Below are positions 50,519-64,000 of a stretch of 64,000 bases of DNA, piece after piece; the first letter of the stretch is position 1; every line of letters starts with the position of its first letter. Source of the stretch: Eriocheir sinensis (lineage: Eukaryota; Arthropoda; Malacostraca; Decapoda; Varunidae); assembly GCF_024679095.1 (NCBI RefSeq), contig NW_026111250.1:124001-188000 (forward strand), in the 5' to 3' direction. The translations under genes were made by a program, and so were the position numbers. The notes under the pieces are model-generated. The model was not told where the DNA came from, ran no database searches, and worked only from the letters and a program-made list of their open reading frames with translations.

Positions 50519-51894
50519 AACAAAAATAAATACAGAATACACAAAAATAGATATGCAAAATACATATAAACAATGTAAATTTGTTTCAAAATATATATAC
50601 GAATACACATGAAATAAGATAGATTTCTATAAAAATATATATACAAAATACACATAAAATTAAGTAAATACGTAAAAAAATGTATACAAAATACATATAA
50701 AATAATGTAAATTAGTATCAAAATAAATAAACAAAATACCAATAAAAGAATGTGTATTTGTATAAATATATATATACAAAATACACATTAAATAATATAA
50801 ATTTGTTTAAAACTATACAAAATACACATGAAATGATGTAAATACGTATAAAAATATATATACAAAATACACATTAAATAATGTAAATTCGCGTCAAAAT
50901 AAATAAACAAAATGTCAGTAAAAGAATGTGTATTTGTATGAAAATAGATATACAAAATACACATAAAATAACCTAAATTTGTATCAAACTATATACAAAA
51001 AAACACAAAAATATTTTAAATTTGTATGAAAATAAATATAAAAAATACACATAAAATTAGGTAAATTTGTATTGAAATACATACATAAAATACACATAAA
51101 ATAATGTAAATTTGAATGAAAATACATAAACAAATACACTTAAAATAACGTAAATTTGTATAAAAAAATATGTACAAAACACAAATAGAATAATGTAAAA
51201 TCGTATCAAAATAAATACACAGAATATTAATAAAATAATGTAAATTTGTATGAAAATAAAAAAGCAAAATACCCATAAAATAACGCATTTTTTTATTTAT
51301 AAAAATATATATACCAAAATACACATCAAAAAATTAAATTTGTATTAAGATAAATATACAAAAAAACACATACAATAAGGTAAATTTGTATTGAAATAGA
51401 TATGCAAAATACATATAAAACAATGTAAATTTGTTTCAAAATATATATACGAATACACATAAAATAACGTAGATTTCTATAAAAATATATATAGAAAATA
51501 CACATAAAATGAAGCAAATACGTATAAAAAAATGTATACAAAATACACATAAAATAATGTAAATTCGTATCAAAATAAATAAACAAAATACCAATAAAAG
51601 AATGTGTATTTGTATGAATATAAATATACAAAATACACATAAAATATCGTAAATTTATATAAAACTATATACAAAAATACACAGAAGTATTTTAATTTGT
51701 ATGAAAATAGATATACGAAATAAGGTAAATTCGTTTCAAATTCAATAAACAAAAATCAGATAAAAGAAAGTATATTTGTAGGATAAATAAATATACAAAA
51801 TACACATAAAATAACGAAAATTTGTTTGAAAATATGTAAAAAAATAAACAAAAATAATTTCAATTTGTATGAAAATAAATATACAAAATACACA
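50519..51894 (-). repeat. Minus-orientation satellite block (unit 3)
   Basis: Type-4 to type-2 block, near-identical in order and length to 35,590-36,969. Confidence 0.9.
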
Positions 51895-52094
51895 TGTATT
51901 TTGTATATCTATTTTCACACAAATTTAATTACTTTTGGGTATTTTTGCATATAGTTTCATATAAATTTACGTTATTTTATTTGTATTTTGTATATTTATA
52001 TTTATACAATACACATTCTTTTATTAGTATTTTGTTTATTTATTTTGATACGAGTTTACATTATTTTATGTGTATTTTGTATACATTTTTATTT
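51895..52094 (+). repeat. Plus-orientation satellite block (unit 3)
   Basis: Counterpart of 36,970-37,167. It shares ttttgggtatttttgc with unit 2, where unit 1 has ttttgtgtatttttgc. Confidence 0.85.
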
Positions 52095-52269
52095 ATACAA
52101 ATACACATATAATAACGTAAATTTGTATGAAAATATATAAACAAAATATACATTAAATAATGTAAATACGTATAAAAAAATATGTACAAAATACACATAT
52201 AATCATGTAATTCGTATCAAAATAAATAAACAAAATACCAATAAAATAATATAAATTTGTATGAGTAAA
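52095..52269 (-). repeat. Minus-orientation satellite block (unit 3)
   Basis: Four monomers, full length as in unit 1, ending at the type-1 junction. Confidence 0.85.
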
Positions 52270-53337
52270 CGTGTATGTTGCATATTTTTTCAATACAAAT
52301 TTACCTTATATACGCATTTTGTATATTAATTTTAATACGAATTTAATTATTCGATGTGTATTTTTGTATCTGTATTTTTATAAACATATGCTTTATTTTT
52401 TGGGTATTTTGCATCTTTATTTTCATACAAATTTACATTATTTTATTGATATTCTGCTCAGTCATTTTGATACGAATTGACATTATTCTATGTGTATTTT
52501 GTATATATTTTTCATACAAATTTACGTTATTTTATGTGTATTTGTTTATATATTTTGACACAAATTTACAATATTTTATGGGTATTTTGTATATACATTT
52601 CAAAAGAAATTTACCTAGTTTTATATGTATTTTGTATATCTATTTTCTTAAAAACTCAAATTATTTCTATGTATTTTTGTATATATTTTGATACAAATTT
52701 TAGTTATGTTATGTGTATTTTGTAAATTTATTTTCATTCAAATATATATTATTTTATTGGTGTTTTGTTGATTTATATTGATACGAATTTACATTATTTT
52801 ATATGTACTTTGTATATATATTTTTATACGCTTTTACATTATTTAATATTTATTTTGAATATATATTTTTATACAAATTCACGGTATTTTATGTGTATTT
52901 GTATATATATTTTTATATAAATTTACATTATTTTATATGTATTTTGTATATATATTTTTTTTACAAATCTACCTTATTTTATGTTTATTTTGTATGTGTA
53001 TTTTGTATATTTATATTTATCCAAATACACATTCTTTTATTGGTATTTTGTTTATTTATTTTAATTCGAATTTACATTATTTTATGTGTATTTTGTATAC
53101 ATTTTTTTATACGTATTTACCTAATTTTAAGTGTATTTTGTATATATATTTTTATAGAAATCTACGTTTTTTTATTTGTATTCGTATATATATTTTGAAA
53201 CAAATTTACATTGTTTTATATGTATTTTTGCATATCTCTTTCAATACGAATTTACCTTATTGTATGTGCATTTTGTATATTTATTTCAATGCAAATTTAA
53301 ATATTTTATGTGTATTTTGGTATATATATTTTTATAA
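52270..53337 (+). repeat. Plus-orientation satellite block (unit 3)
   Basis: Type-1 to type-3 block with the short cattcaaatatatatta core unexpanded near 52,736. Confidence 0.9.
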
Positions 53338-54245
53338 GATTACGAAAATTTGAATAAAAATATATACAAAAAAGCAAAAAAATAAATTTCAATTTGTATG
53401 AAAATAGATATACAAAATACACATATAATTAGTTAAACTTGTATTTAAATACATGTACAAAATACACATAAAATAATGTAAATTTGTATGAAATGAAAAA
53501 AAATTCACATAAAATTCGCGTCAAAAAAAATAAACAAAATATCAATAAAAGAATGTGTATTTGTATGAAAATAGATACACAAAATACACATAAAATAACC
53601 TAAATTTGTATCAAACTATATACAAAAATACACAAAAATATTTTAAATTTGTATGAAAATAAATATACAAAATACACATAAAATTAGGTAAATTTGTATT
53701 GAAATACATACACAAAATTCACATAAAATAATGTAAATTTGAATGAAAATACATTAGCAAATACACTTAAAATAACGTAAATTTGTATAAAAAAATATGT
53801 ACAAAACACAAATAGAATAATGTAAAATCGTATCAAAATAAATACACAGAATATTAATAAAATAATGTAAATTTGTATGAAAATAAAGAAGCAAAATACC
53901 TATAAAATAACGCTTTTTTTTTTGTTTATAAAAATATATATACCAAAATACACATCAAAAAATTAAATTTGTATTAAAATAAATATACAAAAACACATAC
54001 AATAAGGTAAATTTGTATTGAAATATATATTCAAAATACATAAAAATAATGTAAATTTGTTTCAAAATATATATACGAATACACATATAATAACGTAGAT
54101 TTCTATAAAAATATATATACAAAATACACATAAAATGAAGTAAATACGTATAAAAAAATGTATACAAAATACACATAAAATAATGTAAATTCGTATCAAA
54201 ATAAATAAACAAAATAGCAATAAAACAATGTGTATATGTATAAAT
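53338..54245 (-). repeat. Minus-orientation satellite block (unit 3)
   Basis: Entered by tttttataagattacg. It ends at tgtatatgtataaat just before gtattcg of unit 4. Confidence 0.9.
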
Positions 54246-56255
54246 GTATTCGTATATATATTTTGAAACAAATTTACATTGTTTTATATGTATTTTTGAA
54301 TATCTCTTTTAATACAAATTTACCTTACTGTATATGCATTTTGTATATTTATTTCAATACAAATTTAAATATTTTACGTGTATTTTGGTATATATATTTT
54401 TATAAAAAATGCGATAATTTTTGGGAATTTTGCATCTTTATTTTCATACAAATTTACATTATTTTATTGATATTCTGTGTATTTATTTTGATACGATTTT
54501 ACATTATTCTATTTGTTTTTTGTATATATTTTTTTATACACATTTACATTATTTAATGTGTATCTTGCATATATATTTTATACAAATTTACATTATTTTA
54601 AGTGTATTTGTTTTTATATTTTCATTCAAATTTACATTTATTTTAATTCGAAATTACATTCTTTTATGTGTATTTTGTATACATCTTTTTTATACGTATT
54701 TACTTAATTTTATGTGTATTTTGTATATATATTTTTATAGAAATCTACGTTTTTTTATTTGTATTCGTATATATATTTTGAAACAAATTTACATTGTTTT
54801 ATATGTATTTTTGCATATCTCTTTCAATACAAATTTACCTTATTGTATGTGCATTTTGTATATTTATTAAATGCAAATTTAAATATTTTATGTGTATTTT
54901 GGTATATATATTTTTATAAGAAATCCGCTATTTTATGGGAATTTTGCATCTTTATTTTCATACAAATTTACATTATTTTATTAATATTCGGTGTATTTAT
55001 TTTGATACGATGTTACATTATTTTATTTGTTTTTTGTATATACTTTTTTATACATATTTACATTATTTCATGTGTATCTTGCATATATATTTTATAAAAA
55101 TTTATTATCTATTATCTATTTTTATACAAATACACATTCTTTTCATGATATTTTGTTTATTTATTTTGACACGAATTTACATTATTTGATATGTATTTTG
55201 TATATATATTTTTATACGTATTTACATAATTTAATATGTATTTTGTATATATATTTCTATAGAAATCTACTTTATTTTATGTGTATTCGTATATATTTTG
55301 AAACAAATTTACATTGTTTTATATGTATTTTTGAATATCTCTTTCAATACAAATTTAACTTACTGTATATGCATTTTGTATATTTATTTCAATACAAATT
55401 TAAATATTTTATGTGTATTTTGGTAAATATATTTTTATAAAAAATGCGATAATTTTTGGGAATTTTGCATCTTTATTTTCATACAAATTTACATAATCTT
55501 ATTGATATTTTGTTTATTTATTTTGATACGATTTTACATTATTCTATTTATTTTGTATATATATTTTATACACATTTACATTATTTAATGTGTATTTGTA
55601 TATATATTTTATAAAAATTTACGTTATTTTAAGTGTATTTGTTTATATATTTTCATTCAAATATACATTATTTTATGTGTATTTTGTATGTGTATTTTGT
55701 ATATTTCTTTTACAAATTTAAATTATTTTGTGTATTTTGTTTATAGTTTATACAAATTTAGGATTTATTTATTTACATTATTTTATGTGTTTTGTATATA
55801 TATTTTATGCAAATTTACTTTATTTTATGTGCATTTTGTATATATATTTTTATAGAAATTTATTTTATTTGTATTCGTATATATTTTTTCATACAAATTT
55901 ACATTATTTTATTGCTATTTTGTTTATTTATTTTGATACAAATTACATGATTATATATGTATTTTGTATATTTATTTATACAAATTTAATTATTTAATGT
56001 GTATTTTGTTTATATATTTTTAAACAAATACGTTATTATATGTATTTGAATAAATATTTTGATACAGATTTACATTATTTTATGTATTTTGTGTATGTAT
56101 TTTCATACAAATTTACATTATTTTATTTGTATTTTGTATATACTTTTCATACAAATTTAATTACTTCTGTGTATTTTGTATATAGTTTTATACAAATTTA
56201 CGATATTTATGTATGTGTATTTATTTTCATACAAATACACATTCTTTTATGAATT
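54246..56255 (+). repeat. 7.6 kb super-repeat, unit 4, truncated and eroded
   Basis: Starts at the same gtattcg junction 7,609 bp after unit 3 and follows it closely to about 55,480. It then continues collinear but with many one- to ten-base losses, especially in T runs, to about 56,255. There it joins sequence resembling 24,350-24,495. Only the first quarter of the 7.6 kb unit is present, so this is the distal edge of the level-3 array. Confidence 0.75.
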
Positions 56256-56384
56256 TTGTTTATTTATTTTGATACGAATTTTCATTTTTTATTATTTGGA
56301 TATATATATTTTTATACTTATTTACATAATTTTATATGTATTTTGAATATATATTTTCATAAAATTTACTCTATATGTATATTA
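54246..56384 (+). repeat. Plus-orientation satellite block (unit 4 remnant)
   Basis: Starts as unit 4 and becomes deletion-rich after 55,490. After about 56,255 it resembles 24,350-24,492, including the same exit tttactctatatgtatat. Confidence 0.85.
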
Positions 56385-56865
56385 TATATATATACAAAAA
56401 CAAACAAAAATTATTTAAATTTGTATGAAAATAAATATACAAAATACACATAAAATTAGATAAATTTCTATTGAAATACATATACAAAATACACTTAAAA
56501 TAATGTAAATTTGAATGAAATTATATACACAAAAACACTTAAATGACCGAATTTGTATAAATATATATAAAAAAATTAAATAACGTTAATATGTATAAAA
56601 AAATATTTACAAAACACAAATAGTATAATATAAAATCGTATCAAAATATATACACAGAATATTAATAAAATAATGTACATTTCTATGGAAACTAAGATGC
56701 AAAATACCTATAAAATAACGCATTTTTTAAAAAAAATAAATATACCAAAATACACATAAAATATTTGAATTTGTATTAAAATAAATATACAAAATGCACA
56801 TACAATAAAGTAAATTTGTATTGAAATAGATATGCAAAAATATATAAAATGTAAATTTGTATTTT

Positions 56866-56902
<37 letters not shown>

Positions 56903-57400
56903 GATTTCTATAAATATATATATACAAAATACAATTAAAATTAAGTAAATACGAATCAAAAATGTATACAAAATACACATAAAATAATGTAAATTCGTAT
57001 AAATATAAATAAACAAAATACCAATAAGAGAATGTGTATTTGTATAAATATAAATATACAAAATGCACATAAAATAACGTAAATTTGTATAAAACTATAC
57101 AAAAATACACAGAAGTAATTAAATTTGTATTAAAATAGATATAAAAAATACACACAAAATAAGCTAAATTTGAATTGAAATATATATACAAAATACATAA
57201 AATAAAGTAAATTTGTTTCAAAATATTTTTAACAAATACACATATAATAACGTAAATTTATAAAAAAATATATAAACAAAATACACATTAAGTAATGTAA
57301 ATACGTATAAAAAAATATTTACAAAATAAACCAATAATCAAGTCATTCGTATCAAAATAAATAAACAAAAAACTAATTAAATAATGTAAATTTCTATGAG
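56385..57400 (-). repeat. Direct partner of 24.5-25.5 kb
   Basis: Diverged copy of 24,493-25,513 containing the 31 bp TA tract. It ends at tctatgag and then joins taaacgtgtatgttgc, the type-1 junction found at eight other sites. This looks like a recombination exchange within the shared short sequence tatgag(t/a)aaac. Confidence 0.75.
56869..56899. repeat. (TA)n microsatellite, 31 bp
   Basis: A short TA tract lies between gtattttcaa and atagatttctataaa. In the homologous segment near 24,980-25,020 the interval between the same flanks carries a short TA core plus the usual acgaatacacataaaataac. Here the tract replaces part of a monomer rather than only lengthening it. Confidence 0.9.
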
Positions 57401-57404
57401 TAAA

Positions 57405-60400
57405 CGTGTATGTTGCATATTTTTTCAATACAAATTAACCTTATTATATACGCATTTTGTATATTAATTTTCATACAAATTTAATTATTCGATGTATATT
57501 TTGTATTCTGTATTTTATAAACATATGCTTTATTTTTGGGTATTTTGCATTTTATTTTCATACAAATATACATTATTTTATTGATATTCTGCTCATTCAT
57601 TTTGATACGAATTGATATTTATTCTATGTGTATTTTGTATATATTTTCATACAAATTTACGTTATTGTATGTGTATTTGTTTATATATTTTGACACAAAT
57701 TTACATTATTTTATGACTATTTTGTATATACATTTCAAAGAAATTTATTTAGTTTTATGTATTTTGAATATCTATTTTCATACAAACTCAAATTATTTCT
57801 ATGTATTTTTGTATATATTTTAATACAAATTTTAGTCATGTTATGTGTATTTTGTAAATTTATTTTCATTCATATACATATAGTATTTTATTGGTGGTTT
57901 GTTGATTTATTTTGATACGAATTTACATTATTTTATATGTACTTTGTATATATATTTTATACGCTTTTACATTATTTAATATTTATTTTGAATATATATT
58001 TTATACAAATTCATGGTATTTTATGTGTATTTCTCTATATATTTTCATATAAATTTACATTAGTCTATGTGTATTTTGTACATATATTTTATTACAAATC
58101 TACCTTATTTTATGTTTATTTTGTATATGTATTTTGTATATTTATATTTATCCAAAGTTATATTCTTTTATTGGTATGTTGTTTATTTATTTTAAATCGA
58201 ATTTACATTATTTTATGTGAATTTTGTATACATTTTTTTATACGTATTTACTTAATTTTATGTGTATTTTGTATATATATTTTATAGAAATCTACGTTTT
58301 TTATTTGTATTCGTATATATTTTGAAACAAATTTACATTGTTTTATATGTATTTTGAATATCTCTTTCAATACAATTTTTCCTTATAGTATGTGCATTTT
58401 TTATATTTATTTCAATAAAAATTGTATTTTTTTATGTGTATTTTGGTATAATTATTTTATTAATAAATGCTCTATTTTATGGGAATTTTGCATCTTTATT
58501 TTCATACAAATTTACATTATTTTATTAATATTCGGTGTATTTATTTTGATACGAATTTAATTATTCTATTTGTTTTTCGTATACAATTTTTTATACATAT
58601 TTACATTATTTAATGAGTATCTTGCATATATATTTTATACAAATTTATTATCTATTATCTATTTTTATACAAATATACATTCTTTTCATGATATTTTGTT
58701 AATTTATTTTGATACGAATTACATGATTATATATGTATTTTGTATATATATTTTTATACGTATTTACTTCATTTTATGTGTATTTTGTATATATATTTTT
58801 ATAGAAATCTACGTTATTTTATGTGTATTCGTATATATATTTTCAAACAAATCTACATTCTTTAATATATATTTTGCATATATATTTTAATACAAATTTA
58901 CCTTATTGTATAAGCATTTTGTATATTTATTTTAATACAAATTTAAATATTTTAAGTGTATTTTGGTATATATATTTAAAAAATGCGATAATTTTTGGGA
59001 ATTTTGTATCTTTATTTTCATACAAATTTACATTATTTTATTGATATTCTGTGTATTTATTTTAATAATGATTTTACATTATTCTATTTGTGTTTTGTAT
59101 ATATTTTTTATACATATTTACATTATTTAATGTGTATCTTTTATATATATTTTATACAAATTTACGTTATTTTAAGTGTATTTGTTTTATATTTTCATTC
59201 AAATTTACATTTATTTTAATTGAAATTACATTATTTTATGTGTATTTTGTATACATTTTTTTATACGTATTTACTTAATTTTATGTGTATTTTGTATATA
59301 TATTTTATAGAAATCTACGTTTTTATTTGAATTGTATATATATTTTGAAACAAATTTACATTGTTTTATATGTATTTTTGCATATCTCTTTCAATACAAA
59401 TTTACCTTATTGTATGTGCATTTTATATATTTATTTCAATGCAAATTTAAATATTTTATGTGTATTTTGGGTATATATTTTTATAAGAAATGCGCTATTT
59501 TATGGGAATTTTGCATCTTTATTTTCATACAAATTTACATTATTTTATTAATATTCGGTGTATTTACTTTGATACGATGTTACATTATTCTATTTGTTTT
59601 TTGTATATACTTTTTTTATACATATATACATTATTTAATGTGTATCTTGCATATATATATTATACAAATTTATTATCTATTATCTATTTTCATACAAATA
59701 CACATTCTTTCCATGATATTTTGTTTATTTATTTTGACACGAATTTACATTATTTGATATGTATTTTGTATATATATTTTTATACGTATTTACATAATTT
59801 CAAATGTATTTTGTATATATATTTCTATAGAAATCTACTTTATTTTATGTGTATTCGTATATATATTTTGAAACAGATTTACATTGTTTTATATGTATTT
59901 TTGAATATCTCTTTCAATACAAATTTACCTTACTGTATATGCATTTTGTATATTTATTTCAATACAAATTTAAATATTTTATGTGTATTTTGGAATATAT
60001 ATTTTTATAAAAAATGCGATAATTTTCAGGAATTTTGCATCTTTATTTTCATACAAATTTGCATTATTTTATTGATATTCTGTGTATCTATTTTGATACG
60101 ATTTTACATTATTCTATTTGTTTTTTGTATATATTTTTTATACACATTTACATTATTTAATGTGTATCTTGCATATATATTTTATACAAATTTACGTTAT
60201 TTTAACTGTATTTGTATATATATTTTCATTCAAATTTACATTATTTGATGTGTATTTTGTATATGTGTTTCAATACAAATTTACCTAATTTTATGTGTAT
60301 TTTGTATATTTGTTTTCAAACAAATTTAAATTATTTGTGTGTATTTTTGTATAGAGTTTTATACAAATCTAGGTTATTTTATGTACGCATTTACATTATT

Positions 60401-63400
60401 TAGTGTGTGTTTTGTATATATATATTTATGCAAATTTACTTTATTTTATGTGCATTTTTGTACATATATTTTTATGGAAATTTGCGTTATTTGTATATGT
60501 TTTCTCATACAAATTTACATTATTTTATTGCTATTTTGTTTATTTATTTTGATACGAGTTACATGATTATATGTGTAATTTGTACATATTTTTTATACGT
60601 ATTTACATTACTTAATGTGTATTTTGTTTATATATTTTTAAACATATCTATATTTATATTGTATATTTATTTTAATACAAATTTAATTATTTTATGTGTA
60701 TATTTGTAAAAATATGCGTTATTATTTAGGTATTTTGCATCTTTATTTTCATACAAATTTACATTATTTTATTGATATTCTGTTTATTTATTTTGATACG
60801 ATTTTACATTATTCTATGTGTATTTTGTATATATATTTTTATACACATTTACATTATTTAATGTATATTTTGTATATATATTTTATATAAATTTACGCTA
60901 TTTTATGTGTATTTGTTTATATATTTTCATACAAATTTACAATATTTTATGTGAAATTTGTATATGTATTTCAATACAGATTTGCCTAATTTTATGTGTA
61001 TTTTGCATATCTATTTTCAAACAAATTTAAATTATTTTTATGTATTTTTTATATATTTTTATACAAATTTTAGTTATTTTATTTGTATTTTGTATTTATA
61101 GTTTCCTAGAAATATACTTTCTTTAAGTGTAATTTTGTTCATTTATTTTCATAAGAATTTACATAATTTTATGTGTATTTTGTATATATATTTTTCTACG
61201 TATTTACATTATTTTATGTGTATTTTTTATATACATTTTATTGTGTGTATTCGTATATGATTTGATACAAATTTACATTATTTTATGTTTATTTTGCATA
61301 TCTATTTCAATATAGATTTACCTTATTGTATGTGTATTTTGTATATTTATTTTAATACAAATTTAATTATTTTATGTGTACTTTGTATACATTTTCTTAT
61401 ACGTATTTACTTCATTTAATGTGTATTTTGTATATATATTTTTATAGTAATCTACGTTATTTTATGTGCATTGGTATATATATTTTGAAGCAAATTTACA
61501 TTGTTTTATATGTATTTAGCATATCTATTTCAATATAAATCTACCTTATTGTATGTGCATTTTGTATATTTATTGTAAGACAAATTTTAAAATTTTATTA
61601 TTTTGGTATATATATTTTTATAAAAAGAGTTTTATATAAATTTAAAATATTTTATGTGTATTTTGTATATCTATTTTCATACAAATACACATTTTTTATT
61701 GATATTTTGTTTATTTATTTTGACGTGAGTTCACATTATTTAATGTGTATTGTGTATATATATTTTTATACGTATTTACGTCATTTCATGTGTATTTTTT
61801 ATATATATTTCTATAGAAATATATGTTATTTTATGTGTATTCGTATATATATTTTGAAACAAATATACATTGTTTTATGTGCATTTTGCATATTTTTTCA
61901 ATATAAATTTACCTTATTGTACGTGCATTTTGTAAATTAATTTTAATACAAATTTAATTATTCTATGTGTATTTTTGTATATGTATTTTCATAAAAAAAT
62001 GCTTTATTTTATGGGTATTTTGCATCTTTATTTTCATACAAATTTACATTATTTTATTGATATTCTGTGTATTTATTTTGATACGATTTTACATTATTCT
62101 ATGTATATTTTGTATATATATTTCATACAAATGAACGTTATTTTATGTGAATTTGTTTTCATTTCATACAAATTTACATTATTTTATGTGTATTTTGTAC
62201 ATGTATTTAAATACAAATTTAACTAATTATATGTGTATTATGTATATCTATTTTCATACAAATTGAAATTAATTTTGTGTATTTTAGTATATATTTTTAT
62301 TCAAATTTTCGTAATTTTATGTGAATTTTGTATATTTATTTTCCTACAAATATACGTTCTCTTATCGGAATTTTGTTTATTTATTTTGATGCGAGTTTTC
62401 ATTATTTTAGGTGTATTTGATATATATATTTTTATACTTATTTACATAATTTTATATGTATTTTGAATATATATTTTCATAGAAATTTACTCTATTTTAT
62501 GTGTATTCGTATATATATTTTGATACAAATTTACATTATTTATGTGTATTTCGCATATCTATTTCAATACAAATTTTCTTTATTGTATGTGCCTTTTGTA
62601 TATTTATTTTGATGCAAATTTAATTATTTTATGTGTATTTTTCTATATATATTTTTAAACAAATATGCGTTATTATATGGGTATTTTGCATCTTTATTTT
62701 CATACAAATTTACATTATTTTATTGATTGTCTGTTTATTTATTTTGATACGATTTTACGTTATTCTGTGTATTTTGTATATATATTTTTAGACATATTTA
62801 CATTATTTAATGTATATTTTGTACATATATTTTATGGAAATTTACGTTATCTTATGTGTATTTGTTTATATTTCATACAAATTTACATTATTTTATGTGT
62901 ATTTTGTATATGTATTTCAATAAAAATTTGCCTTTTCTCATTTGTATTTTGCATATCTATTTTCAAACAAATTTATAATATTTTTGTGTATTTTTGTATT
63001 ATTTTATACAATTTTTTTTTATTTTATTTGTATTTTGTATATATATTTTCCTACACATATACATTCTTTTTGAGGAAATTTTGTTTATTTATTTTGATAC
63101 GAATTTACATTATTTTATGTGTATTTTGTATATATATTTTTCTATGTATTTACATTATTTTCTGTGTATTTTGTATATATATTTTCATAAAAATTTACGT
63201 AATTTTATTGTTTGTATTCGTATATATTTTGATAAAAATTTTCATTATTTTATGTGTTTTTGCATATCTATTTCAATAAAAATCTACCTTATTGTATGTG
63301 TATTTTGTATATTTATTTTAATACAAATTTAATTATTTTATGTGCATTTTTGTATATATTGTTTTTTAAATATAAGATATTTTATGGGTATTTTGCATCT

Positions 63401-64000
63401 TTAATTTTATAAATTTTTACATTACGTACATATCTTTCATACGTATTTACATTATTTAATGTGTATTTCGTTTATATAATTTTATACAAATTTACGTTAT
63501 TATATGTGTATTTGAATATATATTTTGATACAAATTTACATTATTTTATGTATTTTCTATATTTATTTCAATTCAAATTTAGCTTATTTAATGTGTCTTT
63601 TGTATATCTATTTTCATACAAATTTAATTATTTTTGTTTATTTTTGTATATAGTTTTATACAATTTTACGTTATTTTATGTGTATTTTGTATATTTATAT
63701 TTATACAAGTAAACATTCTTTTATTGGCATTTACTTTATTTATTTTGATACGAATTTACATTATTTTATGTGAATTTTGTATACATTTTCTTATACGTAT
63801 TTACTTCATTTTGTGTATTTTGTATATATATTTTATAGAAATCTACGTTATTTTATGAGTATTCGTTTGTATTTTTTTAAAACAAATTTACATTGTTTTA
63901 TATGTATTTTGCATATCTATTTCAATACAAATTTACCTTATTGTATGTGCATTTTGTATATTTATTGTAATACAAATTTAAATATTTTATGTGCATTTTG
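57405..64000 (+). repeat. Plus-orientation satellite block, 6.6 kb, runs off the window
   Basis: The longest uninterrupted plus block. By landmark order it is a chain of diverged relatives of 30.1-31.2 kb (57.4-58.35 kb), 31.85-33.6 kb (58.9-60.7 kb), 23.6-24.47 kb (61.6-62.5 kb) and 22.76-23.25 kb (63.5-64.0 kb). Short T-run losses are common in 57.4-59.4 kb. No switch is seen before the window end. Confidence 0.85.

Larger units (their letters stand above)
46637..54245. repeat. 7.6 kb super-repeat, unit 3
   Basis: A complete copy of 7,609 bp with the six-block orientation order of unit 1: + to 50,518, - to 51,894, + to 52,094, - to 52,269, + to 53,337, - to 54,245. It shares with unit 2, against unit 1, the variants ttttttgacat (near 49,582), cttactatg (near 50,150), tattttatgtatattctg (near 50,463) and ctcagtcat (near 52,456). 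This suggests units 2 and 3 are the more recent duplicates, at least over much of their length. Confidence 0.85.
56385..57404 (-). repeat. Minus-orientation satellite block
   Basis: Diverged direct copy of 24.5-25.5 kb with a 31 bp TA tract. It ends at the type-1 junction near 57,400. Confidence 0.85.

Overview
The window holds no recognisable gene. All 64 kb is one extremely AT-rich satellite DNA field (hand count on sample lines gives only about 13-17% G+C) built from diverged copies of a 44-45 bp monomer. I see no rRNA, tRNA, transposase, coding exon or promoter. This points to a eukaryotic nuclear heterochromatin-like locus (centromeric, pericentromeric, subtelomeric or a sex/B-chromosome block). 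I cannot name the species from sequence alone.

The satellite has at least three nested levels. Level 1 is the 44-45 bp monomer, with the generic pattern catacaaatttacatta / ttttatgtgtatttt / gtatatata. Level 2 is an ordered series of 16 distinguishable monomer types (here called a to p), about 715 bp long and clearest at 22,953-23,667, plus a shortened 12-monomer form of about 520 bp. Level 3 is a unit of about 7.6 kb (31,707-39,320; 39,321-46,636; 46,637-54,245; partial 54,246-56,255) that itself contains six blocks of alternating orientation.

Monomer orientation flips 46 times, giving 47 blocks: about 40 kb read in the orientation called + here and about 24 kb read on the minus strand. The flips fall into a few recurrent junction sequences copied with the blocks, so most are amplified copies of a few ancestral inversion or fold-back events. 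Layout: 31-8,893 is mostly minus, with a + island at 4,984-7,046, and is an inverted relative of 22.76-33.9 kb; 8.9-22.7 kb is a finely chopped mosaic of short alternating blocks; 22.7-31.7 kb is the opposite arm of the inverted duplication; 31.7-56.3 kb is the 7.6 kb tandem array; 56.4-64 kb is a mosaic of segments related to 22-33 kb.

Four pure (TA)n tracts (159, 139, 162 and 31 bp) interrupt the array. Related copies elsewhere in the window lack each expansion, so the tracts appear to have grown or inserted inside existing monomers. The many open reading frames are a by-product of a 45 bp (15-codon) monomer whose plus-orientation frames are poor in stops; they predict only 15-residue hydrophobic Ile/Phe/Tyr/Leu/Cys periodicities and are not annotated as genes.

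Block boundaries were placed by eye and are good to roughly 10-20 bp. Fine copy relationships come from reading aligned landmarks, not from a computed alignment.
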